Positions 9,716 through 19,322 are shown, counted from the stretch's first letter. The stretch is DNA of 26,858 bases from Phaeoceros laevis (GCA_049999765.1 JBNGIQ010008744.1:64158-91015); one strand, 5' to 3'. The notes: generated by a model not told the origin, from the letters alone. Numbers and translations: made by a program.

Positions 9716-9999
9716 ATACTTTTGCCTTTTTTCTAGTAGTGGATGGGACAGCACCTTGCAAATTCTGTTGCCACATCAGGGCTTGCCAAACTTTGCTGCT
9801 CAAAGATTCTGAGTGTCAGCGAGCCGACGCTGAGCATTTGGGGATGGAGGATGACGACGATGAGCGCTGCTGGTTAGGGAAGGATTTTAAATTTGATACA
9901 GGAATTCTCGTACACCAAAAAAAAGTTTGACTAGGCGGGACTGAAGGTCTACTCTTTGATGAAAGTTTCGCTCGACTGCGCATACTCTATATTGCGTGC

Positions 10000-10085
10000 A
10001 TCTTCCAACTGGCCACATTTTTCCTACATACCTTGAGGAGGCATGCAAACGTGACACTGCCAAAATCAGGCAAACCCATGCTCAA
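10000..10085 (-). pseudogene. Very short PPR-like remnant
   Basis: The minus strand reads GSVTFACLLKVCRKNVAS and then KMHA before a stop. TFACLLK.C is a common start of L-type repeats in PPR proteins. Only about 25 residues are present, so this is a weak call. Confidence 0.4.
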
Positions 10086-10380
10086 ACTGTCCACATGACG
10101 GCCTTCTCAGACATCAAATAGTGCAGGTGATGTCAGATCGTCTGCTCCACGTGCAATCGTAATTAACAGCTGTGCCACATGACAGGGCTCGGCAAGGAGA
10201 ATGTAAGGCTCCACCACGTCTGCTGCTGAAGGGCATACCTACAAGCAGTCACAAGCACGAGAGTGTCTACAACTCCCACAACATAGGTGAAAATCATAAC
10301 GACCACGTACTCTACTACAATGTTGACAGAAACAGAAATGATATCTCGGTACCAGCAAGTCACACTATGTGTCAACATAC

Positions 10381-11388
10381 CCACACGGTGTCCATCTCCT
10401 ATCGAGCTTCCCGCCAAAGCCTCCTCAAGTTGCTTTTGCTGTGACACCGATTCTGCTATATCATCAAGGCACTCGTGAAGCTCTTCTAGAGTGACTTGGT
10501 GCTCTTTGATCGCAACTGCCCCGAAGAAAGTTCCTTGTATCAGACCAGCCGAGCAAATGAATGTCTTTCTAGTGCCCAGGACCTTGTACCTTCTTTGTTG
10601 TCTCAGCATCAGAGATGACAGCAAGAACTTCACTTATTCTTTGTCCAAAACCGAAACATGTTTCCCTACTAGCCTCTGCAACCTTCATGCACCGCAAGTG
10701 CCTCAAAGCTCGTTGCTTATCTCCATTTCTTGCTGCACCTGAAGCTGCGCTTTTGGATCTATTATGTTTCAGGGAGAAGACTGAGATGAAACACCTCACA
10801 TAGATGACTTGGCTCAATCCAAATAACTTCAGCTCAAAACTCACGTGGGAAACCTGAATATCCAGAAAACTTATTTGCTGCTGGCCAATACAGCTGCAAC
10901 AAGTGCAAATCGTGCTGTGTAGCTTTGGAGACATGTCTGTGATTCAGAGAAATTTTCAAGCCCTGCAATCACAAAACCTCTGAGAAAGTCATATCCGCAT
11001 AACAGCATCCAAGCCCACACCACCCGCTTCAGAGTGAGCCGCCGCATACGAAATCACATTGATCAAGCTTGATTTTTCAATCCGATTGTAGCAATGGATG
11101 ACGTTATCACTCTTTGCTTGAAAAATGTGAGTGGATGCACACCTCAATCTTGTCGTCTCCATCAATTTCCAAACGCTGTGCCTTCTTACAGAGTAGCAGG
11201 TTCTGCTTCACCACAGTGGCAGGTTCTAATCCACCACACAGCTCTGCAAACCTTAAAGCTGTAACGACTGCAGTGCTTGACCATTGAGAGTTACTCAAAA
11301 CTTTCACAACTTGCTCTGTTCTCTCCTGAGGTTGACGAACAGGGCTTGTCAACCCATATAGCACCTCTATAAGGTGTTTCGAAACCAA
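10381..11388 (-). pseudogene. CHMP7-like ESCRT-III gene, 3'-truncated, introns kept
   Basis: Four minus-strand blocks match a plant CHMP7/SNF7-family protein, an ESCRT-III-like factor of endosomal and nuclear-envelope membrane remodelling. Block a (about 11388-11143) includes STAVVTALRFAELCGGL and CKKAQRLEIDGDDKIE, then a GT donor. Block b (10962-10854) follows a TTGCAG acceptor and reads GLKISLNHRHVSKAT. Block c (10780-10590) follows CTCAG and reads NGDKQRALRHLRCMKVAEAS and ISEVLAVISDAETTKK. Phases a-b-c agree. Block d (10515 to about 10381) reads AIKEHQVTLEELHECLDDI and SQQKQLEEALAG, but its phase does not join block c and about ten expected residues are missing or scrambled. The acidic C-terminal tail and the far N-terminus are not found. 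Kept introns mean a DNA-level copy, not a retrocopy. Confidence 0.72.
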
Positions 11389-11536
11389 TACAACATCAGT
11401 ACATGAAGTGACCGCAGGAAGAAATCTCCAAAGAAGAAGCCAAACCAGTCAATACACCAAGTGCTTAAAGCCGCAGTTCGACATTTGCATCAACCATGAC
11501 ATCGTAGGCCAGCCTGTCCGCCACCTCGTTCCCTGA

Positions 11537-11860
11537 TCAACGTTCATCAAGCACGCTTCTCAAACAATTGCTACCAGCACAGGGCTCTACAATATTCAGC
11601 TCCTTTCGAAAATGGAACCTCACAATACCGTAGATGAAGAAACAGGCCCTCCATCCTCCGCGCTTGCGCCTCTCGGCTGGCCTTCCCCACAGGTCAGTCG
11701 AACCGTCTCTGGTGAATTGCATGGCATCGCCATAGCTCGGTGGTAGCACTATCCTCTTCCCTCCGTCTACAACCTCTGATGGCTTGTACCGTTGGAGTTC
11801 CCTTCCGCATTCGCCAGCGATCCCAGGTGCCATTTTGCGATTTGAAGCTGGGGGAGGCAC
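11537..11860 (-). pseudogene. NRT1/PTR (NPF) transporter N-terminal fragment
   Basis: On the minus strand, about 11722-11621 reads FTRDGSTDLWGRPAERRK and GGWRACFFIYGI. This fits the conserved start of plant NPF peptide/nitrate transporters, usually DGxVDLxGxPAxRxxTGGWxAxxFIxG before the first helix. The next expected motif, an ExxERxAYYG-like segment, is only recognisable in broken form and no further membrane helices follow. It is a fragment of perhaps 40-60 family residues. I base the call on motif memory alone. Confidence 0.55.
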
Positions 11861-11869
11861 ACACTACTG

Positions 11870-12114
11870 TGGAGGCCATTTGCAAGTCCCCGAGAGAGAC
11901 GCGGCATTTCAAGGGCAGCGAATGTTTCCAGCTCAACCTCGTACGGATGCTGACCCACACTTCCAGCGTTGTGCCATAAGTTGGAGCCCAGGGCATCAGC
12001 TTTGCCATGCGAGTTTTATGAAGCATTAGAAGAAGGCGTCCGGAAGACGAAATCGCACAGATAGCTTTGCTACCAGACCACCCGACATGATCCGCGCGGG
12101 TACGCAGTTATTGT
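11870..12114. other. No recognised gene
   Basis: Overlapping minus-strand frames run through here next to the NPF fragment. One reads ETFAALEMPRLSRGLANG, but I cannot assign a family. It may be part of the same decayed transporter locus or unrelated. Confidence 0.35.
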
Positions 12115-12273
12115 GGCGGCAGCCGGTTTGGAGTTCGTCTTCTCAGCCGTGTTCAATGAGGCCAGGGGGTTCGAGGCGGGCAGCACCCTCCAGTTTCGGG
12201 GATTCCACGTGCTGGGGCAGCCGGTACGGGAAATTGCTATCGTCGGTGGCACCGGCGAGTTCCGGCTTGCTCG
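12115..12273 (+). pseudogene. Dirigent protein fragment, copy 1
   Basis: The plus strand reads AGLEFVFSAVFNEARGFE, then STLQFRGFHVLGQPVREIAI and GGTGEFRLAR, the central-to-late part of a dirigent domain. The 159-bp segment aligns without gaps to 14675-14833 (7 substitutions by eye, about 96 percent identity). Its left edge is at exactly the same base as in that copy, and the flanks then differ completely. To the right it ends at RLAR, where the other copy continues. With no start, signal peptide or first half, it cannot make a dirigent. Confidence 0.88.
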
Positions 12274-12327
12274 CCGTTCCGCGTGACGGCACGAGGGAGA
12301 AGGGAGCCCAAACCGCGCGGCGCGCGG

Positions 12328-12780
12328 CTCACCCTCGCTCTCACCGCATGTGCGAGCTCTCAATGCTTGCGTGAAACTAAGGAACGGGGCTTTAGAACGG
12401 TATTGTGAACGTAGGGCTTTTGAAGTAGAACGGTAGCGCCTTTGCGTACCGACGGCCGTGACAAGCGCGCCGTGTGACGTGCAGGCGGCCGCTCCGCCGC
12501 CTCCGTGCGCGCTCGCTGGGTAGGTCAACGTGGAGCAAAGGTTGCATCACGGTTGCATCAGTTCTTGAAGGGCTTTGCAGAAATGAGGAAGTCGACTTTT
12601 AGTTCAGATGGTAGCGCGAAATGCCCGGTAAGCTGTCCGGAGCACGCTTGCCTCGCTGTCACCGCATGTGCGAGCTCTCAATGTTTGCGTGAAACTAAGG
12701 AACGGGGCTACTGGCAAAAAGGCAAAAAGCTAGCGCCTTTGCGTACCGAACAGCCGTGACAAGCGCGCCGTGTGACGTGG
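12328..12780. repeat. Pair of direct repeats around a captured gene piece
   Basis: Repeat A (about 12328-12481) and repeat B (about 12646-12779) share tcaccgcatgtgcgagctct at the left and agcgcctttgcgtaccga plus aagcgcgccgtgtgacgtg at the right. Their middles differ in length and sequence. Repeat A is immediately followed by the copied 8-Cys gene piece at 12482. With the adjoining dirigent fragment this forms a mosaic of unrelated sequence pieces. Confidence 0.85.
12482..12512 (+). pseudogene. 31-bp copy of part of the nearby 8-Cys gene
   Basis: This segment matches 13520-13550 of the 8-Cys protein gene with one mismatch (31 bp). That part of the gene encodes QAAAPPPPCA at the start of the mature protein. 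The similarity begins and ends sharply. The segment is GC-rich and proline-coding, so chance contributes a little, but 30 of 31 is more than low complexity would give. Confidence 0.7.
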
Positions 12781-13271
12781 AGGACCTAAAACACATACTC
12801 TACATATACCAACGGATAGCTTTCGTTTCTTTTCCGGCTTGGCCATAAATGTCGGTACGTGTAGGCGACTAGACTAGACTGGTGGAGGTGCCTACCAACA
12901 GAGGCGTACACGAACGGACATAGGAACGACTAATCTCATTCGATTTTCCAAAAGCAACCTTATCATCTGCCAGCTAACGAGGGTTGAAGTCCCTGGACTA
13001 CATCCCCGTTAATCCACATCAAGTGGCAGCGCGCCCGATTCCCATGAGGAGTCGTCACGGCGTGGGCGACCCACCTACTACTACTAGAGGCACATCGATC
13101 CGGATAAGGACCTCGGCAGCTACGTAGTTTGCAATCCAATCAGTGGCATGGGCGGACCCACACAAGGTCGCTGAACCAGTTGGCATGGATGAATCAATCA
13201 GTCACCATACGTGGCCCAAAGCGGACCGTTCGCACAATAGCCACCACGGGTGTGTTGGCGAGCTCTATTAT
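12781..13271. other. No gene; probable upstream region of the 8-Cys gene
   Basis: No coding family is visible between the repeat mosaic and the TATA box of the 8-Cys gene. An acgtgg core at about 13209 and other G-box-like words occur, but they are not evidence of regulation by themselves. Confidence 0.4.
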
Positions 13272-13277
13272 TATAAA
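13272..13277 (+). promoter_or_regulatory. TATA box of the 8-Cys protein gene
   Basis: TATAAA, within ttataaaagg, lies 123 nt upstream of the chosen ATG at 13400. With transcription starting about 30 nt downstream, the 5' leader would be about 95 nt. Confidence 0.65.
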
Positions 13278-13399
13278 AGGCGCCGGCCAGCTGCTGGACA
13301 TCATTGGCACTGTGTCAAACGTTCTTCCTTCCAGCTTGGTTTCGTCATTCCGCCACTAGCTAATGTTGCACTGTCTGTCTCCAAGGCTTGACGACGACG

Positions 13400-13789
13400 A
13401 TGAGAGGGCGAGGCGTGATGCTGTTGCTGGCCATGGCCTTGGTCGCCTTCTCGGGGCTCCTGCTTCTGCCGTGCGCCATGGCGGGCGCAGGAGATGCCGG
13501 TGCTGCTCGTCAGCTGCTTCAGGCGGCCGCTCCGCCGCCCCCGTGCGCGCCCTTTAACCGCCAGGCCCTGCTGCAAGGGCTGAGGACGCTTGCCTTAGCG
13601 TACGATTCGTGCCTCGAGAACGGGAACTCGGAAATGGACTGTTGCGAACGGGCCGCGGCGAGCCTCCCCGGCATCGTGCCTTGCGACGTGTGCGACCCGT
13701 TCGTACTCCAGAACTTCGTACAAACGATTAGAGCGTTCCTACTCACGCCCCGGTGCCTCGGTTTCGATGTCGCCCAGTGTTCTGTTTAG
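13400..13789 (+). CDS. Small secreted 8-cysteine protein, LTP-like
   Basis: A 129-aa protein from ATG 13400. Residues 1-30 form a clear signal peptide (basic start, then MLLLAMALVAF, Ala-rich end), so it should be secreted. After a proline stretch the mature part has eight Cys in the order C-x21-C-x9-CC-x12-C-x2-C-x20-C-x7-C. This resembles the 8-Cys motif of non-specific lipid transfer and related prolamin-superfamily proteins, but with CxxC in place of the usual CxC and unusual spacings, so the family is tentative. If LTP-like, it would be an extracellular helical protein with four disulfides and a hydrophobic pocket. A TATA box stands upstream; no AATAAA was found downstream. A piece of this gene is copied at 12482-12512. 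The next ATG in frame (residue 7) is a possible alternative start. Confidence 0.72.
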   Translation: MRGRGVMLLLAMALVAFSGLLLLPCAMAGAGDAGAARQLLQAAAPPPPCAPFNRQALLQGLRTLALAYDSCLENGNSEMDCCERAAASLPGIVPCDVCDPFVLQNFVQTIRAFLLTPRCLGFDVAQCSV

Positions 13790-14674
13790 ACCTGTCGCCT
13801 GCTACTTACAGTGTGTGAACAGCGTGATGCCGGTGACCGGCGGTGGAGGCCCCTCACCAGTGTTTTCGAGCGCACCCGTCAGCTTTCTAAAGCTGACTGG
13901 AATACAAGTATCTAAAGACACTTGTCAAAGAAATCCGTGGTGAGGCTAAGCTCGTCTTGGGAACTCACGACTTGGAGCTTTCTATTGAAAAGCGTAGCTA
14001 GCTTGGTCTTGGTAATAAGGGTCCCGACAGCTCTCTCTCCCGCTTGTTTGTACGGGAAACAATAATTTTCTTCATCGTTGATATCGCCGTCTCCACCTCC
14101 TCCGTCATAATATCGTCTGTCCTCGGTGGCTGTCGGCCAGTTTCGCCATGTACTTTCGCCACAGTTTTTGGCTAAAATTTTCGTTCACTTTCTCCTTTGT
14201 TTCGCGGCGATGCGCGCCCCGGGTTTATGGGGCCGGCCACGGCTAGGGTTTATCGCGCCACGTATGTCAGGCCTTGTCAAGCAGCCTATTCGTGGCAAGG
14301 AGACGAGCTCCTACAGACACATCTGATGGCACTCCCGAAGCAGTCTCGACTAGATTACCAGACAGTGTGGAGTCACAGCTACGATAGTCTGTTTTAGCGG
14401 GGGAAGGGCAAGGGCGTCCGGAATGCAGTTACGCATAGCCAGCTAATCGAGACAGAGTTGCATGCAGTGCTGGAAGATTTCATGTCTCTAACGGTCATTC
14501 ATGACTGTCCACGCAGACCCACGTGTCTCAAACATTTCGCGATCACAGACTGGGAGGAGTGCTCATCGAGGATTCATGATGAGAACACTCTTGAAAGGCC
14601 TGGGCTCAAATTTTTCAAGTGCCAACAGTCCCGGGCGACAAGTTGCAAAAATTGAATGGATCAAGTTTGAACTA
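13790..14674. other. No recognised gene
   Basis: This holds the 3' flank of the 8-Cys gene and sequence leading to dirigent fragment 2. Short open frames exist on both strands, none of a recognised family. The expected first half of a dirigent gene is absent upstream of 14675. Confidence 0.5.
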
Positions 14675-14927
14675 GGCGGCAGCCGGTTTGGAGTTCGTCT
14701 TCTCACCCGTGTTCAATGAGGCCAGCGGGTTTGAGGTGGGCAGCACCCTCCAGTTTCGGGGATTCCACCTGCTGGGGCAGCCGGTACGGGAAATTGCCAT
14801 CGTCGGAGGCACCGGCGAGTTCCGGCTTGCTCGAGGCTGGCCCGAGTTTGGAGTGCAGTCCTCCAACAATTTTGCTGCCGATCTGAATTTCACGTCTTTC
14901 GACTACTACGGGGGGCACCACTACTAG
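14675..14927 (+). pseudogene. Dirigent protein 3' fragment, copy 2
   Basis: The plus strand encodes AGLEFVFSPVFNEASGFE through REIAIVGGTGEFRLARGW and DLNFTSFDYYGGHHY, then a stop at 14925-14927. It is the C-terminal half of a dirigent domain with a natural end. No ATG, signal peptide or N-terminal HFYFHD motif precedes it. It is closer to copy 1 at 12115 than to the intact gene at 19411, so both fragments come from a third dirigent gene. A small hairpin (ttcacgac-tgtt-gtcgtgaa) lies about 50 nt after the stop. Confidence 0.88.
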
Positions 14928-14929
14928 CT

Positions 14930-16614
14930 TCTCAGGTATGTTTGTGAAGTAGGGCTCGTTCATGATCATTGGCTGTGCTTTCACGACTGTTGTCGTGAAT
15001 GTATTCACGGCTGTGTAGAGTTTTTAGATTGTCAGGGTGAAAGGAAGCACTCTGAATGGCATCTTACGACTGGCCAATAACGGAGCTGCGTGCCTGCAAA
15101 ATTCATTTCTCCTGTGTGCTTGCAAGCACATTGTGTCTCGTAGCTGGAGCGGCTTTTTCAGAATTTTTAGGAATACTTACGTGCCAATGGTGTGCACACG
15201 GATGGCCTCTGGACCTCAAATCCTGCAGCACCACTGCTGCTAATAGAAGAGCTCGCATGGGGGCCAGGAAAGTAACAGCCCGGGCTAATTGATTCTTGCA
15301 GCCTTCCACCGGCTTTCCATATCCAACCCTACCGTCAGACAAGCACACCACTACAACTACCAAGCACTCTGGCATTTGTCCCAGGAAGTCCAACATAGTG
15401 TCTGTGGACCAGTTGTTTCTCGATGCAGGTGCCTCCAGGGCTTTGCTGTACAGGTAGCTAGTGTCCTTGCATCGAAGAAGAGCTGTGCCGCGTTCACCGC
15501 AGTGAACATACGCAGTCCCGAATTGGCCTGATTCTCATCAAACCCTATGCTGCATTCTGCACCGCGCAATGTCCGAAGCCCAGACAAAGGAACCCTACTT
15601 TGTCGCACTGGCTCGTCATTCAATTAGGGCACAAGTGGTAGGGCTTCAATCACGCCTCCGTCACTTGTTCGGGGAGTGTGCAGAGACATGGCCTCCCTCC
15701 CGGTGGTAGCTCGGTGGCTTGTCTTCGACCTGGCTTCAGGTACTGTGCTGCAGATTCTTGCGGGCATAATGTTCCGGGACTGTCTCACTGAAGGTGACTG
15801 GTAATAGCCTGCCTATGTTGATGAACGCCTCGTTCGTCGTTCTGGTCTTTTTCAGGACCTACGGCGGCTGCCACGGATGTCCATTGCTGGAAACACACGC
15901 TGTCGTTCGCCGGTAGCTGCCAGCTGGGGAATATGTGTTACTGTATTCGGGGAGATTGAGGCTAGCAGTGGACCTAGTCTTTGGACGGAAGTCTGCCGTT
16001 CTTGACACCTGAGTCCTGGTCCCCAACATCGAGACAAGTAATTTGCTCAGACCCATCAGCATTCGGTGCAGGACGGCCGGCCCAATGCTACAACGGTATT
16101 GAACTTCTCCCTGTAGGGTTACTGCATGTCTGAACCTTCTAGCTTCCTACTTTCTGCTTCAGAGTCATCAAACATGTTCAAGAGATGCACTTTGTTCTAG
16201 GGTTAGTGTCTGACATCGTAACGGTTCTATACTTCGCGTGTGTCAACAGAGTGATGACGGATATCAAGATTCTCTAAACAGTGCAGAAGCAGCTGCCAAG
16301 GTGAACATGTGGTGACTTTTCAGTGTATATGCTGTTGGACATCTTGATTGTGAGACAATCTGGGTGGCATTGGCAGTACTGACAGTCCTGTGGATTACAG
16401 CGATGGTGCCCAGCAGGTCCAAGTGTCAGGTGCCAGAGATGGAGGTAATGCAGCAACTGCTGCAAACACAAGTCGCCGAATCATACCCAAAAAAAGTCCG
16501 ACTCTTGCAAAATTCCATTTCAATTAATGCCTGGTTTCTTTTGGCATGCACTTGCTGGATCCTGTCGTTGACATGCTGGACATGTGAAGCTTGATGCTTT
16601 CTATGCGATCTCCC
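14930..16614. other. No recognised gene
   Basis: Several open frames occur, for example 15357-15623 (-) and about 16348-16520 (+, reading DYSDGAQQVQVSGARDGG), but none shows a known domain. They could be decayed exons. I see no RNA gene. Confidence 0.45.
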
Positions 16615-17866
16615 GTTTCTCTGTGATGTCAAAACGATGACGAGACTGAGTTTTTGCCATTTGCGGAGGTCAGTTAAGCTGTGGTGTTGGATGTTCTTTG
16701 CAACACTGCAGTCTTAGTTGCCAATGCTGGGCAGCTGGTTGTCCAGTGACTCTGAAGTAAAAAAGAGGCATTTGTCTGAGAGAAACTTTTGCTTTCAGTT
16801 GAGTTGCTGCTAAGAGTGAATTTTGAATGATGAGTAATTCCTATCACGACGGTCATCAGAGAGAAATCTGTGCTGATGCCAATTTGGAATGAATTTCTGA
16901 CAAAAAGACTCTCTTGCTATGAACTGACTCTGGGTTGCTTGATTGGCTTGTGTGCCTATAGGATCATTGTGTTAGAATCTGCCCAATGATGGCATAATCT
17001 TTGAGACCTGAGGCTTTTGGCCATGTTGAGAACTATCAGCAAGTGCTGAGGGCATGTGCGAACAAGAGGGCTTATGAATGAAAGTGTTCCAGGTGGTTAA
17101 AATAAGGATCTTACCTTTTGCTTTGGTGCTCCAGGCTGCAACATTTGGTAATCGGGATTGGATAGGACCATGTGGAGCTGGATATGCTGGTGTGGAATGC
17201 AACCAGTCCAACCTGGAAATCAGCCTCTGACGGTCAACCCCAACTCTTGACCGGTCCATAGAGTCTTTGTTGGCTCCTGAACGGGGTTCAAGGTACGGTT
17301 CTGAACAGTGCACTGAGTGAACAGCTTGTGTGTCTATAGGATGATGGTGTTGGAATCTGCGCAATGATGGAATAATCTTTGAGACCTGAGGCTTTTGGCC
17401 GTGTTGAGAACGATCAGCAAGTGCTGAAGGCGTGTGCGTACAAGAGGGCTTATGAAAGAAAGGGGTCGTAGAGGTGGTTAAAATAAGGATCTCACCTTTG
17501 TTTTGATGCTCCAGGCAAAAAGAGATCTAGCCTCTGACTGGCAACCCCGAACTTGACGGGTCCATAGGTCTGTGTAACTGTGTTACTCCTGAACGGGGTC
17601 CAAGGTAAGGTTCCGAACGGGGCACGAGTGATTGTCTAGTTTTTCAAGGTCTGCCCAGGAGTTGTGCAAATAGTGTGCAGTGCTCGAGAGTGTTGGGTTT
17701 CTCTATGATGTCAAGACGATGACGAGACTGAGTTGTTGCTTTCCCTTGAGCGTTGGAGGTTGTTATGCTAGATGTTTTATCCAGCATCACTTCCCCCCCA
17801 GCACGTAAGGCGGGCAGCTGGTAATCCAGTTTACTCTGAAGTACACAGAGGCATTTGTCTGAGAGA
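16615..17866. repeat. Nested direct-repeat block A-B-C-B'-C'-A'
   Basis: Three unit types are duplicated, all in direct orientation. A (16615-16786) matches A' (17697-17866): gatgtcaaaacgatgacgag and gaggcatttgtctgagagaa. B (16947-17135) matches B' (17324-17515): cctgaggcttttggcc, gatcagcaagtgctga-like and gtggttaaaataaggatct. C (17222-17318) matches C' (17531-17632): ctcctgaacggggt and ccaaggta. B-C is a tandem pair differing by a 60-70 bp indel, and the A copies bracket it. No coding domain was recognised. Confidence 0.8.
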
Positions 17867-17929
17867 ACCTGATCTAGCAGTTGTGAGTAGAACTAGAGTC
17901 TGTCTAGGGGTAGTTGAAGTAGTCTCACC

Positions 17930-18175
17930 TTGCTAAAAAGATTTATTTTGTATTAGCACTCCTAGTATAATACTACTACTAGTAGTATTATATTACTAAA
18001 TTATAATACTGGTAGCATTATACTCTTTCCATGTACAAAAGGTATGCTCTTACGTTTAGATACCTATTATAATAATAGGCATTTGAACTTAAGAGCTTAC
18101 CTTTTGTACATGGAAAGGGAACTTGTATTTCCTCTTATAGACTATAATAGGAAATAGTCTAGAAGGGACGAACCT
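17930..18175. repeat. AT-rich multi-hairpin element, MITE-like
   Basis: Three inverted structures lie close together. One is tataatactact-act-agtagtattata at 17966-17992. Another has 28-bp arms 18025-18052 and 18090-18117 with one mismatch and a 37-nt loop, which itself holds the palindrome cctattat-a-ataatagg (18063-18079). The last is tagacta...tagtcta near 18138-18162. Such nested fold-backs are typical of MITE-like elements. No clear outer terminal repeat or target duplication was established. Confidence 0.65.
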
Positions 18176-18180
18176 ATTTG

Positions 18181-18480
18181 TTCTTAGTTGCCCCAGTCAA
18201 GTGCATGGTGTTCCCCCTGAGTAACAAGAATGGACAGCTAGTTGGGCGGGCAGAAAAAATTGCTCGAGAGCTGAAATTTGCAGGTGTTGCTCACAAAATA
18301 GACACCACCGGACCATCCAATGGATGGCAGGAAATGTGCCCGCACAGACAAGTTTGGTGTACCTTTTGCCATCAGTGGATTTTTGAGCCAGGTACCGTAA
18401 TTCTGCAGGGGAGGGACTCTAAATCACAGGTTCGGGTGCTAGATGACAAGGTTGTTAAGGTGGTCTGGAAGGCAGCTTAA
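18181..18480 (+). pseudogene. Glycyl-tRNA synthetase C-terminal fragment, frameshifted
   Basis: The plus strand reads LVAPVKCMVFPLSNKNGQ, then AGVAHKIDTTG; a second frame reads ARTDKFGVPFAI; the first frame then resumes with FEPGTV and RDSKSQVRV. This is the order found in the anticodon-binding domain of dimeric (alpha-2) glycyl-tRNA synthetases of eukaryotes, where HKID.TG is followed by SIGKRYARTDELGVPFAITVD. The frame leaves and returns, so at least two indels are present. Only about 95 residues of a roughly 700-residue enzyme remain, and no synthetase sequence is found upstream. The hairpin cluster abuts its left edge. Confidence 0.85.
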
Positions 18481-19314
18481 GGCAGGCTCACTTGGTCGAA
18501 GCTCCAAGCGGAGTATTTAGTTGTTACAGCGGAAGGTGGGTCCTCGGTTGTGACCGGGGAACGGAGAGTGCCGATCTGAGCTGCAGCATGGCAGCCATGG
18601 CTCCGTGCTGCGCAGCGAACATCACATTTTTCTTACATTTATTAATTTTTTACCACAAATTCTATGCCCTTTGTGCATTTGGTCGTACTATATGCACCAT
18701 ATGATCATAACATGTCCATAAGAATGTACGTACCACTTTGGTAATGACAGGTGTAATAGATATGACATTTGCATGGCAAGTCTATGAGGCATAGGCATGG
18801 ATAAACAAGGGTTTGAGAAGCTTGAAAAACATCAACGCTCGCCGTGAACCGGCCATCGCCATCTCGCGATCGGGTGGCTGAGCCCTTATGAAGCTGGCCG
18901 TCAACCGGCCAACTTTTGTTCCTGCAAGTCAATCTTTAATTTTTTTGCCCTCCAAGACAACCCTGTTGGGGGTCGAAGTCGAAGGCAGTCGAAGCCACTG
19001 GCCTCGTGCTCAAATCCCATGTGCAATGGGCCATCACTTATACCTGATCTATGGCCAGGAATCCAGGATGTGATGCCGACGCATGTCCTGCCCTGGAGTG
19101 CACAAGAATCGAGAAGAAGCAGCGAAGAAGCAGCGAAGAAGCCGAAGAAGCAGCGAAGAAGCCTGGAATTGCGGTTTGAACCTGAAAAGCTGTCAGCCTT
19201 GTTAGGTGCATACTTGGGGTGAATGTATGTGGACAGCAAGCGCCCCTGATGAGTCGACCACGGGATATCGATACTGTTATAGATATTTTATATATGTGAA
19301 CATGGTTTGACTCC
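18481..19314. other. No recognised gene; upstream region of the dirigent gene
   Basis: No coding family was recognised. A purine-rich minisatellite of units like agaagcagcga occupies about 19109-19165, and short repeats of gtcgaag lie near 18975-18993. The right end serves as the dirigent promoter. Confidence 0.5.
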
Positions 19315-19322
19315 TTATATAG
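19315..19322 (+). promoter_or_regulatory. TATA box of the dirigent gene
   Basis: TTATATAG lies 96 nt before the ATG at 19411. Other AT-rich words (ttttatatatg, 19286-19296) are further upstream. A leader of about 60-65 nt is expected. Confidence 0.5.

Larger units (their letters stand above)
9456..9884. repeat. 24-bp direct repeats bracketing the kinase fragment
   Basis: tgagcgctgctggtttggga at 9456 and tgagcgctgctggttaggga at 9861 begin 24-bp copies with one mismatch. They bracket the perfect hairpin and the kinase fragment. They are too long for ordinary target-site duplications, but could reflect an insertion or a segmental copy. Confidence 0.7.

Noticed and set aside
16615-17866. LTR retrotransposon with A copies as LTRs
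   Set aside because: No TG...CA ends, primer-binding site, polypurine tract or gag/pol similarity was seen.
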